DNA of 64,000 nucleotides from Rhizobium viscosum (lineage in GTDB: Bacteria; Pseudomonadota; Alphaproteobacteria; Rhizobiales; Rhizobiaceae). The translations under genes and the position numbers were made by a program. The notes below the pieces were generated by a model. It worked only from the letters and a program-made list of their open reading frames with translations. It ran no database searches and had not been told where the DNA came from. Location: assembly GCF_014873945.1 (NCBI RefSeq), contig NZ_JADBEC010000001.1, positions 3,985,001 to 4,049,000 of the forward strand, in the 5' to 3' direction. This document shows positions 43,139-52,941 of this stretch, in pieces. The stretch's first letter is position 1; the number at the start of each line of letters is the position of its first letter.

Positions 43139-43624
43139 ATGTCGCATATCGAAAGCCAGCTACAACGGTTGGGGCTAAAACTTCCGGCGCCGATCCTGCT
43201 TCCGCCTGGCGTGAAACTCTCCTTTCCCTGGGTCCACATTTCAGGGTCAAGGGCTTATATTTCCGGACACGGGCCGCTCGATTCAGACGGGTCGATTGCC
43301 GGGCCGCTCGGAAAGGTGGGGAAAGATCTGTCGTTGGAAGAAGGCTACCGTGCCGCTCGCCTGACCGCGCTGGCAATGTTAGCCAGCCTGAAAGTTGCGT
43401 TGGGTGACCTGGACCGGGTGGACAGCTGGCTTCGCGTCTTCGGCATGGTGAATACAGATTCCTCCTTCAACTCATATCCGCTCGTTATCAATGGCTTCAG
43501 CGACCTTATCGCAGAGGTTTACGGCGGCGAACGCGGATCCCACGCCCGCTCCGCGATAGGCGTGGCGGGCCTGCCATTTGACCTTCCCGTCGAGATCGAA
43601 GCCGAGGTTCTTATACGGCCTTAG
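43139..43624 (+). CDS. RidA-like (YjgF_C) protein
   Basis: A 161-residue protein: VHISGSRAYISGHGPLDSDG, LGKVGKDLSLEEGYRAARLT and GSHARSAIGVAGLPFDLPVE fit the longer YjgF_C/Rid-like subfamily. A paralogue lies at 56699. Its 3' end overlaps the convergent AraC gene by 14 bp. Confidence 0.88.
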   Translation: MSHIESQLQRLGLKLPAPILLPPGVKLSFPWVHISGSRAYISGHGPLDSDGSIAGPLGKVGKDLSLEEGYRAARLTALAMLASLKVALGDLDRVDSWLRVFGMVNTDSSFNSYPLVINGFSDLIAEVYGGERGSHARSAIGVAGLPFDLPVEIEAEVLIRP

Positions 43625-44591
43625 CGACGGCCTTGATGTCAGCTTGGTCAAGATCGGCCAGCGACGGCCCTGGGCGGCCGTCGGTGCGCCGAGCTGCTCG
43701 ATAACGGCCGGGTGACAGGCCGTGGTGCCGATGGAACACCTTCGAAAACGCCGCGGCGGTTTCGTAGCCGACCCGGCTTGCGATCCGGGCAATCCCCTCA
43801 TCGCTTGATTCCAGCAGGAACGCAGCCTCCGACATCCGGCGTGCGATCAGATAGCGCTGCATGGACTGGCCGACGAGCTTGGTGAAGCGAGCAGAGAACA
43901 CCGAGCGGCCGAGCCCCACGCGGTGTGCGAGGTCGCGCAGTGTCCAGGGCAGATCCGGTCGTTCGTGGATCAACTCAAGCGCTCGTCCAATATACGGGTC
44001 CGCCATCGCCCCAAGCCATCCGCCTTCTCCTGGCCGGAGAGATTTGATCCAGCTTCGCAACACCTCGACGAAGAGCACCTCTGTCATTCGCGAGAGCGCG
44101 ACGCGTTGGCCGGGCCGTTCAAGTGCCGACTCGCTCACCATGCGCCGCAGGATCGCCTCGAGCCACTCACCGTCCATCGCCGGCTTCAGGAGAAGTACGG
44201 GCGGAAGCAGTTCGATCACGCTACCGCGCGCGGGCCACGACAGAATGAAATTGCCACAGATCATCGTCGAGAGCGGCTGCGCGCTGCCTCCGTGACGCAT
44301 GACGCCAAGATGTGAGGGTCGATCGAGGTCCGTCACCAGGAACGGCTTCGTCCCGCTGTCCGAGTAAATCAAATGGGGCTCGCCGCGTGTGACGACGACG
44401 AGATCGCCCTCCGCCATGCGGAGCTCTTGCCCATGTTCGAGGGCGAGGGTGGCTGAGCCACGACTGAGATAATGGAACAGGGCGTAGGGGCGCTCCGGCA
44501 GGGCCAGGTTCCAGGGATGGCCGAGCTCGAAGTGAAAGAGCAGGGTTCCGCTAAGGCGAACGCGATCGAGCACTTCGGCAAGGATGTCCAT
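43611..44591 (-). CDS. AraC-family regulator (cupin_6 type)
   Basis: A 326-residue regulator: a cupin sensor (YALFHYLSRGSATLALEHGQ, GDLVVVTRGEPHLIY) and an AraC HTH (LAHRVGLGRSVFSARFTKLV; RVGYETAAAFSKVFHRHHG). Start ATG 44591 gives the family N-terminus (MDILAEVLDRVRLSG). It is divergent from the alpha/beta hydrolase at 44798, the likely target. Confidence 0.9.
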   Translation of the reverse strand: MDILAEVLDRVRLSGTLLFHFELGHPWNLALPERPYALFHYLSRGSATLALEHGQELRMAEGDLVVVTRGEPHLIYSDSGTKPFLVTDLDRPSHLGVMRHGGSAQPLSTMICGNFILSWPARGSVIELLPPVLLLKPAMDGEWLEAILRRMVSESALERPGQRVALSRMTEVLFVEVLRSWIKSLRPGEGGWLGAMADPYIGRALELIHERPDLPWTLRDLAHRVGLGRSVFSARFTKLVGQSMQRYLIARRMSEAAFLLESSDEGIARIASRVGYETAAAFSKVFHRHHGLSPGRYRAARRTDGRPGPSLADLDQADIKAVAKAV

Positions 44592-44797
44592 GCCCCCGAT
44601 GTTAGTCCCCCGGACGATCGGACACAATATCCGGACGATTGGGGCCTAACGTCCGGGAACCCTTCGTACTATTTCGTGTCGCGGCGAGCCGACAGGTGAG
44701 CCAGCAAGCAATGCAAACTGCCGCAACACGAAGCGCGAATTTACTCGAGCGCCTGGTCTTCGGGTCGGGGTTGCCGGCATCCCAACAGGAGTAAGCA

Positions 44798-45568
44798 ATG
44801 CGAAATATACTAGTCTTAGCCACGACCGTTCTCTTCGCCGGGGCAGCGTTTGCCGCACCCGCCCGATCGGCTGATCTACCCAAGGGGGCGGCGCACAATA
44901 TCGTGCTCGTCCATGGCGCTTTCGTCGACCAGACAAGCTGGAAGCCCGTTGCCGACATCCTCACGAAGAAGGGCTATAACGTGACGCTGGTCGAAAATCC
45001 GCTCACGTCGCTGGCTGCGGATGTCGATGCCACCCAGCAGGCACTGGCGAAGCAGGATGGCAAGACCGTCCTCGTTGGCCACTCCTGGGGCGGCATGGTC
45101 ATCACGCAAGCCGGTGACGATCCCAAGGTCTCCGCGCTCGTCTACGTCTCCGCCTTCGCGCCTGACGTTGGAGAATCCGTGGCGATCCTGGCCAAGAACG
45201 GCCCGGCAACCGAAGGCGCCAAGGCAATTCATCCCGACGACAAGGGCAACCTCTATATCGATCCCAAGGTGTTTCCCTCGGCGGTGGCGGCGGACCTTCC
45301 GCTGAAGATCGCCGAAACCCTGGCAAACTCGCAGCTTCCGCTGAACCACACAGCCTTCGAGACTCCGGTCGATATCGCAGCCTGGCACGACAAGCCGACC
45401 TTCTATGTGATCACCACGAAGGACAAGGTGATCGCACCGGAGGTCCAGGAACTGTTCGCGGCCAGGATCAAGGCCAGGACCACGGAGGTGGCGGGCAGCC
45501 ATGCCTCGCTCGTCGTCCATGCGGACGAGGTCGCTGCGGTCATTGAAAAGGCCGCGCTCACGAACTGA
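44798..45568 (+). CDS. Exported alpha/beta hydrolase
   Basis: A 256-residue hydrolase with a signal peptide (LVLATTVLFAGAAFAAPA). GHSWGG holds the nucleophile S96; VLVHGAF precedes it; the Asp in ITTKDKVI and the His in VAGSHASLVVH complete the triad. Acts in the periplasm on an ester or similar substrate. It faces the AraC gene with a 206-bp gap. Confidence 0.9.
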   Translation: MRNILVLATTVLFAGAAFAAPARSADLPKGAAHNIVLVHGAFVDQTSWKPVADILTKKGYNVTLVENPLTSLAADVDATQQALAKQDGKTVLVGHSWGGMVITQAGDDPKVSALVYVSAFAPDVGESVAILAKNGPATEGAKAIHPDDKGNLYIDPKVFPSAVAADLPLKIAETLANSQLPLNHTAFETPVDIAAWHDKPTFYVITTKDKVIAPEVQELFAARIKARTTEVAGSHASLVVHADEVAAVIEKAALTN

Positions 45569-45714
45569 CGATACTGCTCCCGGTGCCACCGTGCCGGGAG
45601 TAGAGCCGTCGGCGGCATGACAACCTCCCGGCGGGCGCGCTACCAGGAAAAGCTGTTCGTCCCGGCGAGGTTCGGAAAACTCCTGTTGATGCGCCTGGCG
45701 TCGGTCCGCCCGCG

Positions 45715-46695
45715 TTACCGATGTAGACGTAGACCTTGAACTGCCGCGCCGATCGGCGCGGCCGCCTCGGCGCCGTTTCTCTTGCGCGGGCCGGTGCGGA
45801 TGGTATCGATCACGGCGCGAAGCGGCGGCGCCATCTGCCGTTGGGCCGGATAGCAGAGGTAGTAGCCGGGGAAGGGGGCGGACCAGGGCTCGAGCAGGGC
45901 GACAAGGCGGCCCTCGGCGATGTGAGGCGCGATCAGCTGCTGGCTGGCGAATGCAACACCCACTCCGTCGACCGCCGCCTGCACCCCGAAGTCCTTCATG
46001 TTGGAGATCAGCGGGCCGTCGATCGCGACCTCGAACCACTTGCCGTTTTCCATGAACTCCCATTTGTAAGGCGTCTTCTGCCCCGGCCATCGCCAGGCGA
46101 TGCAGCGATGGGCTAGAAGGTCGCGCGGATGAGCCGGCGTCCCGTGCCGGGCGAGATAGTCGGGCGAGGCGACCACGGTCTGGCGCAGGTCCGGGCCGAG
46201 TTTCACCGCAATGAGGTCCTTGTCGATCACCTCGCCCAGGCGGATGGCGACGTCATAGCCTTCGGCCACGATATTGACGACAGCGTCGTCGAGCGTGACG
46301 TCGAGCACGACCTGCGGATAGGTGTCGCTGAAGTCGCGCAGGATCGGCGTCAGGTAGAGGTCCGCGGCCGCCCGGAAGCAGTGCAGCCGCACGGTCCCGG
46401 TGGGATGGGCGCGGCGCTCGCGGGTCTCGCCCAGCGCCTCCGCCAGCTCCTCGACGGCGGGCCGTACTCGTTCGAACAGCCTGGCCCCCGCCTCGGTCAG
46501 GGAGACGCTGCGGGTGGTGCGGTTGAACAGGCTGACCCCGACCCGCTCCTCAAGCCCCCGGACCATCTGGCTGAGTGCGGAGGATGACACACCGAGGTTC
46601 TCGGCCGCCCGGCTAAAATTCAGCGAACCGGCAACGGCCACGAAGGCGCGGAGCTGGTTGAAGTCTCCGGCCGACGGAAGGGATGGTTTCATCAT
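45715..46695 (-). CDS. LysR-family regulator
   Basis: A 326-residue LysR: FNQLRAFVAVAGSLNFSRAA and LGVSSSALSQMVRGLEERVG form the HTH, and the effector domain (GTVRLHCFRAAADLYL) follows. ATG 46695 with GAGGG upstream. Divergent from the NTF2-like gene at 46805, its probable target. Confidence 0.9.
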   Translation of the reverse strand: MMKPSLPSAGDFNQLRAFVAVAGSLNFSRAAENLGVSSSALSQMVRGLEERVGVSLFNRTTRSVSLTEAGARLFERVRPAVEELAEALGETRERRAHPTGTVRLHCFRAAADLYLTPILRDFSDTYPQVVLDVTLDDAVVNIVAEGYDVAIRLGEVIDKDLIAVKLGPDLRQTVVASPDYLARHGTPAHPRDLLAHRCIAWRWPGQKTPYKWEFMENGKWFEVAIDGPLISNMKDFGVQAAVDGVGVAFASQQLIAPHIAEGRLVALLEPWSAPFPGYYLCYPAQRQMAPPLRAVIDTIRTGPRKRNGAEAAAPIGAAVQGLRLHR

Positions 46696-46804
46696 TGCCC
46701 TCAATTGCTTAGCTCAGCTTACAAGGCTGATTAGTGCGCGCGGACTAAACCTTGCCGCCCCCATCCTTATACTCAGCCGGACATGAGAGTTGAAGGGAAC
46801 CACC

Positions 46805-47200
46805 ATGACGTTGCAGGACACGCCCCCGATGGGAAACATAGATGAATTGGTCGCCTTGGCGAAAACCTACTTCGATGCCGCCTACGCGATGGACGCCGAC
46901 ACGTTCGCGACCATCTTCGATCCCGCCGCCCTGGTCACCAGGCGCGGCGACGGCGACAGCGTGGTGGTGACGCCTGTTGCCGCCTGGCTCGACGCCGTCC
47001 GGAGCCTCGCCTCACCGCAGGATGCCGGCAGCGTGCGCGCCGACCGGATCCTCTCCATCGCCATTATCAGGGACATGGCGCTGCTCAAGCTCCGCCTGCG
47101 GATCCCGCCCCGCGAGGTGACTGACCTGCTGTCGTGCTTTTACCTCAACGGGCGCTGGCAGATCGTCCAGAAGGTGTTCGCAGCCGAGATCCTGGCCTGA
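46805..47200 (+). CDS. NTF2-like (SnoaL-type) small protein
   Basis: A 131-residue protein: ALAKTYFDAAYAMDADTFAT, a typical first helix of NTF2-like folds, then LLKLRLRIPPREVTDLLSCF and GRWQIVQKVFAAE. It would bind or isomerise a small ligand. GAAGGGAACC lies before the ATG. Confidence 0.85.
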   Translation: MTLQDTPPMGNIDELVALAKTYFDAAYAMDADTFATIFDPAALVTRRGDGDSVVVTPVAAWLDAVRSLASPQDAGSVRADRILSIAIIRDMALLKLRLRIPPREVTDLLSCFYLNGRWQIVQKVFAAEILA

Positions 47201-47355
47201 ACGATCCGCCATCGACCCTCGTCCCGCCAAGCCGGTGCTGGGTCCGGCCTCGATAGCGCGATTTATGGTGACGGACGGGAATGTCAGCTCACCATCCAAT
47301 GCGGAGGTTGCGCTCTCTGTTGCTGCGTCTGCCTGTTGCTGGTATTTTTCGCAGC

Positions 47356-48876
47356 ATGGCTCAGCGGCGAGATGCATTCGGTCCATTTGTGCTCGATCGT
47401 GCCGCAGGGCTGGTGCGACGGGACGGAGAGGCGATTGGGCTTGGCCGGCGTGGCATCGCCCTTCTCGACGCGCTCCTGAGCGCAGACGGACAGGCCGTAA
47501 GCAAGGACGATCTGCTGGCTCGAGCCTGGCCGGGACTGATCGTCGAAGAAGCAAATCTCACGGTACAAATCGCGGCGTTGCGCAAGGCGCTTGGCAAGGC
47601 ACCGAACGGACTCGAATGGATCGCGACAGTCCCTCGAATCGGCTATCGGCTGCCGCATATACTCTCATCCGAGATTCCGCTGCGTGCGATGCGCCCGACC
47701 ATAGCCGTGCTGCCGTTCGAGAACCTCTCAAGCGATGGCGAATACCAATATTTCGCCGACGGCACGGTCGAAGACATCATCGTTGCTTTGTCGCGCTTCA
47801 GGACCTTTGCAGTGGTCGCCCGCAATTCGTCTTTCGCCTACAAGGACCGGAACACGCCCATCCGCGACATCGCGAACGCACTTGGCGTCCGCTACATTCT
47901 CCAGGGCAGCGTCCGTCGCCATGGCGATCGGCTCAGGGTCACGGTTCAACTGGTCGACGCGGACGCCGATACGCATCTTTGGGTGGATCGGTTCGATGGC
48001 GAGCTGTCTGATATTTTCGACTTCCAGGACCGCATCACGGATGCGGTTGTCGGGCTTGTGGAGCCGGAAGTCCGCAAGGCGGAAATCGAGCGGGCGCGAC
48101 GGAAGCATCCGGATAGTCTCGACGCTTATGACCTCTATCTTCGCGCCCTGCCGTACTTCCGGGGCACCACCACGACTGTTCGCGCCGAAGCTGTACGACT
48201 GCTGGAGCGGGCGGTTCAGCTCGACCCCGGCTTTGCCACCGGTCTTGCTTACGCCGCCTGGGCTTACGAGCGTTACGAGACATTTGGCTCCGGCTTGAGC
48301 GAAACCGAGCGGCAGCGCTGTCTGCAGCTTGCGGAAACGGCCCTTGAAACAGGCTATGACGATCCGCAAGTGGTCGCCATCTGCGCACTGGTGTTCACCA
48401 ATGTCGGCCATGATCGCCAGCGCAGCCTCGCCATGCTGCGCGATGCCCGAAATGCCAATCCCAACAATCCGACAGTCCTCTCCCTCTTTGCCTTTCTCAA
48501 TGTGATGGCAGGAGACATCGAGACTGGCAGGGACACGTTCTTGCGCGCACTGCAGATTGCTCCAGGCGCACTGGAGAATTACGAAATCATGGTGGGTGTT
48601 GGCATCGCAGACTTGTTCAAAGGGGAATTCGAGCAGGCGGTTGAATGGGCCTTGCGCAGTCTCGTCGTGAACAACGAGTGGCTCGGCGCATACTGGACCC
48701 TGGCGGCGGCCTACGCTCATCTCGGTCGCGTCGAGCAGGCGCAGACGACAATCGCAAAGCTGCGCGCCAAAGCGCCATTGATGCGGGTCCACGACCTCGA
48801 ACGACACCGTCCGCGCTATGCGGAGCGATACGAAATCATGATCGATGGTGTACGCAAGGCCGGTCTACCCGACTGA
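47356..48876 (+). CDS. Winged-helix / FlgO-like / TPR regulator
   Basis: A 506-residue three-part regulator: an OmpR-type winged helix (residues ~5-100: GRRGIALLDALLSADGQAVS, WPGLIVEEANLTVQIAALRK), a FlgO-like module (IAVLPFENLSSDGEYQYFAD) and TPR repeats to the end. A CadC-like sensor without a membrane segment. ATG 47356 starts the winged helix; the upstream frame is not conserved-looking. A close relative lies at 57799. Confidence 0.88.
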   Translation: MAQRRDAFGPFVLDRAAGLVRRDGEAIGLGRRGIALLDALLSADGQAVSKDDLLARAWPGLIVEEANLTVQIAALRKALGKAPNGLEWIATVPRIGYRLPHILSSEIPLRAMRPTIAVLPFENLSSDGEYQYFADGTVEDIIVALSRFRTFAVVARNSSFAYKDRNTPIRDIANALGVRYILQGSVRRHGDRLRVTVQLVDADADTHLWVDRFDGELSDIFDFQDRITDAVVGLVEPEVRKAEIERARRKHPDSLDAYDLYLRALPYFRGTTTTVRAEAVRLLERAVQLDPGFATGLAYAAWAYERYETFGSGLSETERQRCLQLAETALETGYDDPQVVAICALVFTNVGHDRQRSLAMLRDARNANPNNPTVLSLFAFLNVMAGDIETGRDTFLRALQIAPGALENYEIMVGVGIADLFKGEFEQAVEWALRSLVVNNEWLGAYWTLAAAYAHLGRVEQAQTTIAKLRAKAPLMRVHDLERHRPRYAERYEIMIDGVRKAGLPD

Positions 48877-48998
48877 GTGCCGCTGGAACAGCCATAGTCG
48901 ATTTGGAGGATTTTGCCCCAGTTTTGGGACACAAATCGCTTCCTTCATCCACATTGCCCCCGTCGAGCCAAGTTGGCGCTGAACGAGGGAGAACCAAG

Positions 48999-49217
48999 AT
49001 GAATTTTGCTGGAGCTTTCCGACATTCCAGGTCCAGGCGGTCGGCCAACAAGCCGTTGCGTGCGAGGGTCGTCGCCGTCTGGCTCGATTTCAAAGCGTGG
49101 TCAAAGGGTGTGGCGGAGCGTTTGCTGGTCGAAGAGCCCGGCGACGATCCCACTGCTCACTTCGGTCCCCGGGATTGGGCCGACCTCCCGCCTCACCATC
49201 CCAATTCTCCGGAATAG
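48999..49217 (+). CDS. Small hypothetical protein
   Basis: A 72-residue basic protein (FRHSRSRRSANKPLRARVVA, then WLDFKAWSKGVAERLLVEEP), with GAGGGAGAACC before its ATG. No family recognised. It lies between the winged-helix regulator and the convergent gltS gene. Confidence 0.45.
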   Translation: MNFAGAFRHSRSRRSANKPLRARVVAVWLDFKAWSKGVAERLLVEEPGDDPTAHFGPRDWADLPPHHPNSPE

Positions 49218-49253
49218 GAGAATCCCTGTCCTGGTCGGGACTGATTGGACCAA

Positions 49254-50459
49254 TCAGCGAACAAGGAACCCAAGCACTGCTGCGTTTGCCAGATCGATGA
49301 AGAAGGCGGAGACGAGCGGCAGGATGATGAACGCGATGGTCGCTGCTCCGTGGATTTTGGTGACCGCCGTCATGTTGGCTATTGCCGTAGGGGTTGCTCC
49401 GAGCGAAATCCCGCAAAAGCCGGCGGAAATGACCGCCGCATTGTAGTTGCGCCCCATGGCCGGGAACACGACGAAGATGATGTAGACGATGGCCGCAAGC
49501 GTCTGCACCGCCAGCACGATCGCGAGCGAAAGGCCGAGCCCGCTGAGGCCCCACAACTGCATGCTCATCAAGGACATCGCCAGGAATACGTTCAGCGACA
49601 GATCGGATATGAGCGCCAGACCGCGGGTGTGCGTCGGCCAGGGCAAGCGCGGCGCCAGGATCGGAATGCTGTTCGTCATCACGATGGCGACCAGCAGACA
49701 GACGACGAAGAGCGGAAGATTGATCCCGGCTTCAAGGATAAGCTCGTGCAGGGCGTAGCCGACGATGATGGCAATATTTGTGACCAGCAATGTGCGCAAC
49801 AGGCCGATATAACTGACATCGTCTTCGTGGCCGGCAACGGCATCCCGCGACACGCCGATTGTCAGTTCCTCGTCCTTGGGGCCGCTCAGGCCGTTCCGGG
49901 TGATCAGATACTGTGCGATCGGTCCCCCGATGAGACTGGCGATGACCAGGCCGAGCGTTGCGCTGGCAATGCCGATTTCGAGAGCATTGGTGAGACCGAA
50001 ACGGCTCGACACGATCGGAGCCCAGGCAATCGTCGTGCCGTGCCCGCCGATCAGCGAGGTCGAACCGAGAAGGATTGCCATGCCTTGTGGAAGATCGAGC
50101 ACCTCGCTCATCCCCATGGAAAGGAGGTTCTGGATCACAAGAAACGCAAGCGTGAGGGCCAGCAGGATGAGAAACGGCTTGCCTCCGGCAAGGAGATCGG
50201 AGACCCGCGCGTTCAGGCCGACGCCGGTGAAAAAGTAAAGCAGCAGCACGTCGCGCGCGGCAAGCGCGAAGCTGATCTCGATGTCGAAGAACTCATAGGC
50301 GGCGAGCGTTACGAGTGCTGCCAGGAGCCCGCCCGTGACCGCCTCCGGGATGCTCCAGCGGGTGAGGGCAGGGATGAGCCGATTAAGGTTCGCACCGGCG
50401 AAGAACACGAGGATCGCTATGGTGAACGACAGCAGTCCCGGGACCTCGATTGTCGACAT
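49254..50459 (-). CDS. gltS: Sodium/glutamate symporter
   Basis: A 401-residue integral membrane protein with ~10 segments. The twin family motifs are present: STSLIGGHGTTIAWAP and the second AGFCGISLGATPTAIANM near the C-terminus, as in GltS. Imports glutamate with sodium. No regulator adjoins it. Confidence 0.92.
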   Translation of the reverse strand: MSTIEVPGLLSFTIAILVFFAGANLNRLIPALTRWSIPEAVTGGLLAALVTLAAYEFFDIEISFALAARDVLLLYFFTGVGLNARVSDLLAGGKPFLILLALTLAFLVIQNLLSMGMSEVLDLPQGMAILLGSTSLIGGHGTTIAWAPIVSSRFGLTNALEIGIASATLGLVIASLIGGPIAQYLITRNGLSGPKDEELTIGVSRDAVAGHEDDVSYIGLLRTLLVTNIAIIVGYALHELILEAGINLPLFVVCLLVAIVMTNSIPILAPRLPWPTHTRGLALISDLSLNVFLAMSLMSMQLWGLSGLGLSLAIVLAVQTLAAIVYIIFVVFPAMGRNYNAAVISAGFCGISLGATPTAIANMTAVTKIHGAATIAFIILPLVSAFFIDLANAAVLGFLVR

Positions 50460-50564
50460 GTGCCACCTTCACCGCCACGCGCCTTGTCGGTTGCAAAACA
50501 CTGACACACGCGCTTTGACTGAACCAGCGAAAATATTATTTCGTCGTCTCGCTGCTCCCCGGGC

Positions 50565-50599
50565 GCATTCCGGAATTGGCAAACGACAGCTCTCGGCCC
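50565..50599. repeat. Short dispersed repeat, copy 2
   Basis: ATTCCGGAATTGGCAAACGA and the following CAGCTCTCGGCCC match 42337-42370 with few changes. It lies in the 247-bp gap between gltS and the isochorismatase-family gene. Confidence 0.5.
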
Positions 50600-50706
50600 A
50601 AAAGAGATATCGACCCTTCGCATCCAACTGATGGGGATGACGAGCCTGGATAAGCGATGAACGTTTTCGTATCGCTTCATTCCGGTTCCCGTCATCCCCG
50701 CTCACA

Positions 50707-51360
50707 TCAGCCTGCGTTATCAGGTAGCGGCGTGTTGAGGAGTTGCTGTTCCCAGAGATAGGCAATGCCGCTGCCGGCGAAGTGCTGGATGAGAATCTCG
50801 GTCAGCTCCTCGACATGCTCGGTGCGCGCCCAATCGCGTTGCCATTCGCCAGCGAGGGCCATCACGGTCATCACGTTCGCGCCGGCCGCGATCATTCGCT
50901 GGATGGCAACTTCGTGAGACTCCTTCGAAATCCCGCCCGACGCGTCGGTGATCACGGTCACGTCCCAGCCTTCGCCGAGAGCCTGGATCACCGGCATTGC
51001 GACGCAGACCTCGGTCCACAGGCCGGCGATGATCAGCTGCTTGCGGCCGGTCGCCTTGACGACATCAACCACATTCTCGTCCTGCCAGGTGTTCACCCAG
51101 GTGCGATCGATGACGTCCTGCTCCGGAAATACGTCGGTGATCTGCTTGAAGAGAAGTCCACCGCGCGCCGCGATCACGCTGGTGAGAATGGTCGGAACAT
51201 TGAAGGCTTTTGCCAGCTTCGCCAGCGCGGTCGTGTTGTTGACCACAGCTTGCGGATCGTGGCTGTTCAGGTTCGTGAGCTGATAAGGCTGGTGGTCGAT
51301 CAGAACGAGTACGGAATCTTCGGGGCGGAGAAGCGAGGCAAGGCCATTTCGAAAGGTCAT
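50707..51360 (-). CDS. YcaC-like isochorismatase-family hydrolase
   Basis: A 217-residue protein: VLVLIDHQPYQLTNLNSHD carries the catalytic Asp (D22), and IIAGLWTEVCVAMPVIQALG the nucleophile Cys. The family is a homo-octameric hydrolase of unknown substrate. It faces the LysR regulator at 51535, which probably controls it. Confidence 0.9.
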   Translation of the reverse strand: MTFRNGLASLLRPEDSVLVLIDHQPYQLTNLNSHDPQAVVNNTTALAKLAKAFNVPTILTSVIAARGGLLFKQITDVFPEQDVIDRTWVNTWQDENVVDVVKATGRKQLIIAGLWTEVCVAMPVIQALGEGWDVTVITDASGGISKESHEVAIQRMIAAGANVMTVMALAGEWQRDWARTEHVEELTEILIQHFAGSGIAYLWEQQLLNTPLPDNAG

Positions 51361-51534
51361 GAATATATCCTCTGCTGCCGTTTTGTGTGGGAGTTCGGTT
51401 TAGATTTATTTCTCGAAACTAACGCAGGCATGCGCTGACAGCGGCGCCGCCCGCGAGACGGACACTGTTATTCCCATTTGCGATACGGTAGCCTGCGTCA
51501 GTGCCAAGCTGTGTCGCAAAATGGGGAACGCTAG

Positions 51535-52428
51535 TTGGAAATCGAAGATCTCAGGACATTCGTGGAAGTTGCCGATGCCGGGGGCGTTTCGCCGGCCGCG
51601 CGGCGGCTCGGCATCTCCAAGTCGATGGTCAGCCGGCGGCTCATCCGGCTTGAAGCGGAACTCGGCGTCCAGCTTCTTGCACGGACGACACGCGGTGCGG
51701 CTCTCACGGAAGCGGGGATCACGTTTCGGGACCATGCAGCCAGGATCTCTGCCGAGATCGACGTGGCGAGAGAAACGATCCTGCCTTCCGGTGACCTGCG
51801 CGGCCGGCTGCGTGTCGCCGTGCCGCTGTCTTTCGGCCCCAGCCACTTCGCGCACGTGCTTGCGCAGATGGCGCAACGCCACCCTGAACTGCACATCCAT
51901 ACGTCCTACAGCGATCGCTTCGTCGATCTCATCGCAGAGGGTTTCGATTGCGCGATCCGGGTCGGCTATCTGCAGGATTCCAACCTGGTCGCAAGACGCA
52001 TCGGTCCGCTCTACGGGAACCTGGTCGCAAGCCCTGATTATATCAGGAGGCATGGATCCCCCGAGACGCCGGCGGAGCTCGCCGGCCATGAGGCCCTCAT
52101 GCAGGGAACGGAATCCTGGCAATTCCTCGACGGAGACGAGATCATCACGGTTCATCCGCGGGGACGCTTCAAGGCCGACAACGCGCTCGCCCTTGCCGCT
52201 GCCGCCTTGGCGGGGCTCGGCATAGCCTGGATCCCCGAAGGCGTAACCCATGACTATGTCGCTTCCGGCGCGTTGGTGCCGGTCATGACACGCTATCCGC
52301 CACCTCCGGCGGGCATATATCTGATCCGCCCGGCGGGGCCGCATCCCGCAAGGAAGATACGCGCCCTCACGGAAATGCTGATCGAGTGTTTCGCAGAGGC
52401 TCCGCCGCCTCTGGGCGGGGGGCGCTGA
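51535..52428 (+). CDS. LysR-family regulator, TTG start
   Basis: A 297-residue LysR (DsdC/AaeR type): LRTFVEVADAGGVSPAARRL, ISKSMVSRRLIRLEAELGVQ and then the effector domain ending WIPEGVTHDYV. TTG 51535 is the start; ATGGGGAACGC lies just upstream and no ATG is near. Likely controls the divergent YcaC-like gene. Confidence 0.88.
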   Translation: MEIEDLRTFVEVADAGGVSPAARRLGISKSMVSRRLIRLEAELGVQLLARTTRGAALTEAGITFRDHAARISAEIDVARETILPSGDLRGRLRVAVPLSFGPSHFAHVLAQMAQRHPELHIHTSYSDRFVDLIAEGFDCAIRVGYLQDSNLVARRIGPLYGNLVASPDYIRRHGSPETPAELAGHEALMQGTESWQFLDGDEIITVHPRGRFKADNALALAAAALAGLGIAWIPEGVTHDYVASGALVPVMTRYPPPPAGIYLIRPAGPHPARKIRALTEMLIECFAEAPPPLGGGR

Positions 52429-52468
52429 GGCGTTGATGGTGCGGGGTCCGAATGGACGCCCGGCGCTC

Positions 52469-52852
52469 TCATCTGGCGGTATCTGTGGCAGCTTCCCGGC
52501 GATTGCGCTCAATTTCACTCATATTCGACAGAACCCAGCGCGTCAGCTGCGTCAAAGGCTCGGCAAGGGACCTGCCGAGGGTGGTAAGACTATATTCCAC
52601 CTGAGGCGGGATTGTCGGATAGACCTTTCTGGAAACGAGACCATCGTTTTCAAGGGCGCGCAAGGTCCGTGTCAGCATCTGCTGGCTGATGCCCCCGATA
52701 AGCCGGCGCAGTTCGTTAAATCTTCTCGGACCATCGAGCAGCATCGTGATCGTCATGATCGTCCACTTGTCACCAATGCGGCCAAGCATCTGGCTGATTG
52801 GACGGCAGTCCATGCTCGTTCCCGGTTGTGGCGGCGGGGTAGGTAAATCCAT
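52469..52852 (-). CDS. HxlR-family regulator
   Basis: A 127-residue winged-helix protein: MLGRIGDKWTIMTITMLLDG, GISQQMLTRTLRALENDGLV and PPQVEYSLTTLGRSL. A Cys (MDCRPIS) near the N-terminus fits redox-sensing members. Divergent from the SDR at 52942. ATG 52852 is taken; the frame extends further but the extra residues are unlikely. Confidence 0.9.
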   Translation of the reverse strand: MDLPTPPPQPGTSMDCRPISQMLGRIGDKWTIMTITMLLDGPRRFNELRRLIGGISQQMLTRTLRALENDGLVSRKVYPTIPPQVEYSLTTLGRSLAEPLTQLTRWVLSNMSEIERNRREAATDTAR

Positions 52853-52941
52853 GTGACCAGGCCCTAAAATTATGCGTTCTTGTGCTGATGCAGTCTGGCA
52901 GACATATCTAGTCAGCAAAACATACTACCACAGGAGATGTC

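Noticed and set aside
47728..48807. 359-residue antisense frame in the winged-helix/TPR gene
   Set aside because: Shadow; the plus-strand frame has clear domains.
49245..50504. 419-residue open frame antisense to gltS
   Set aside because: Highly charged, repetitive composition typical of an antisense shadow; GltS motifs are on the other strand.
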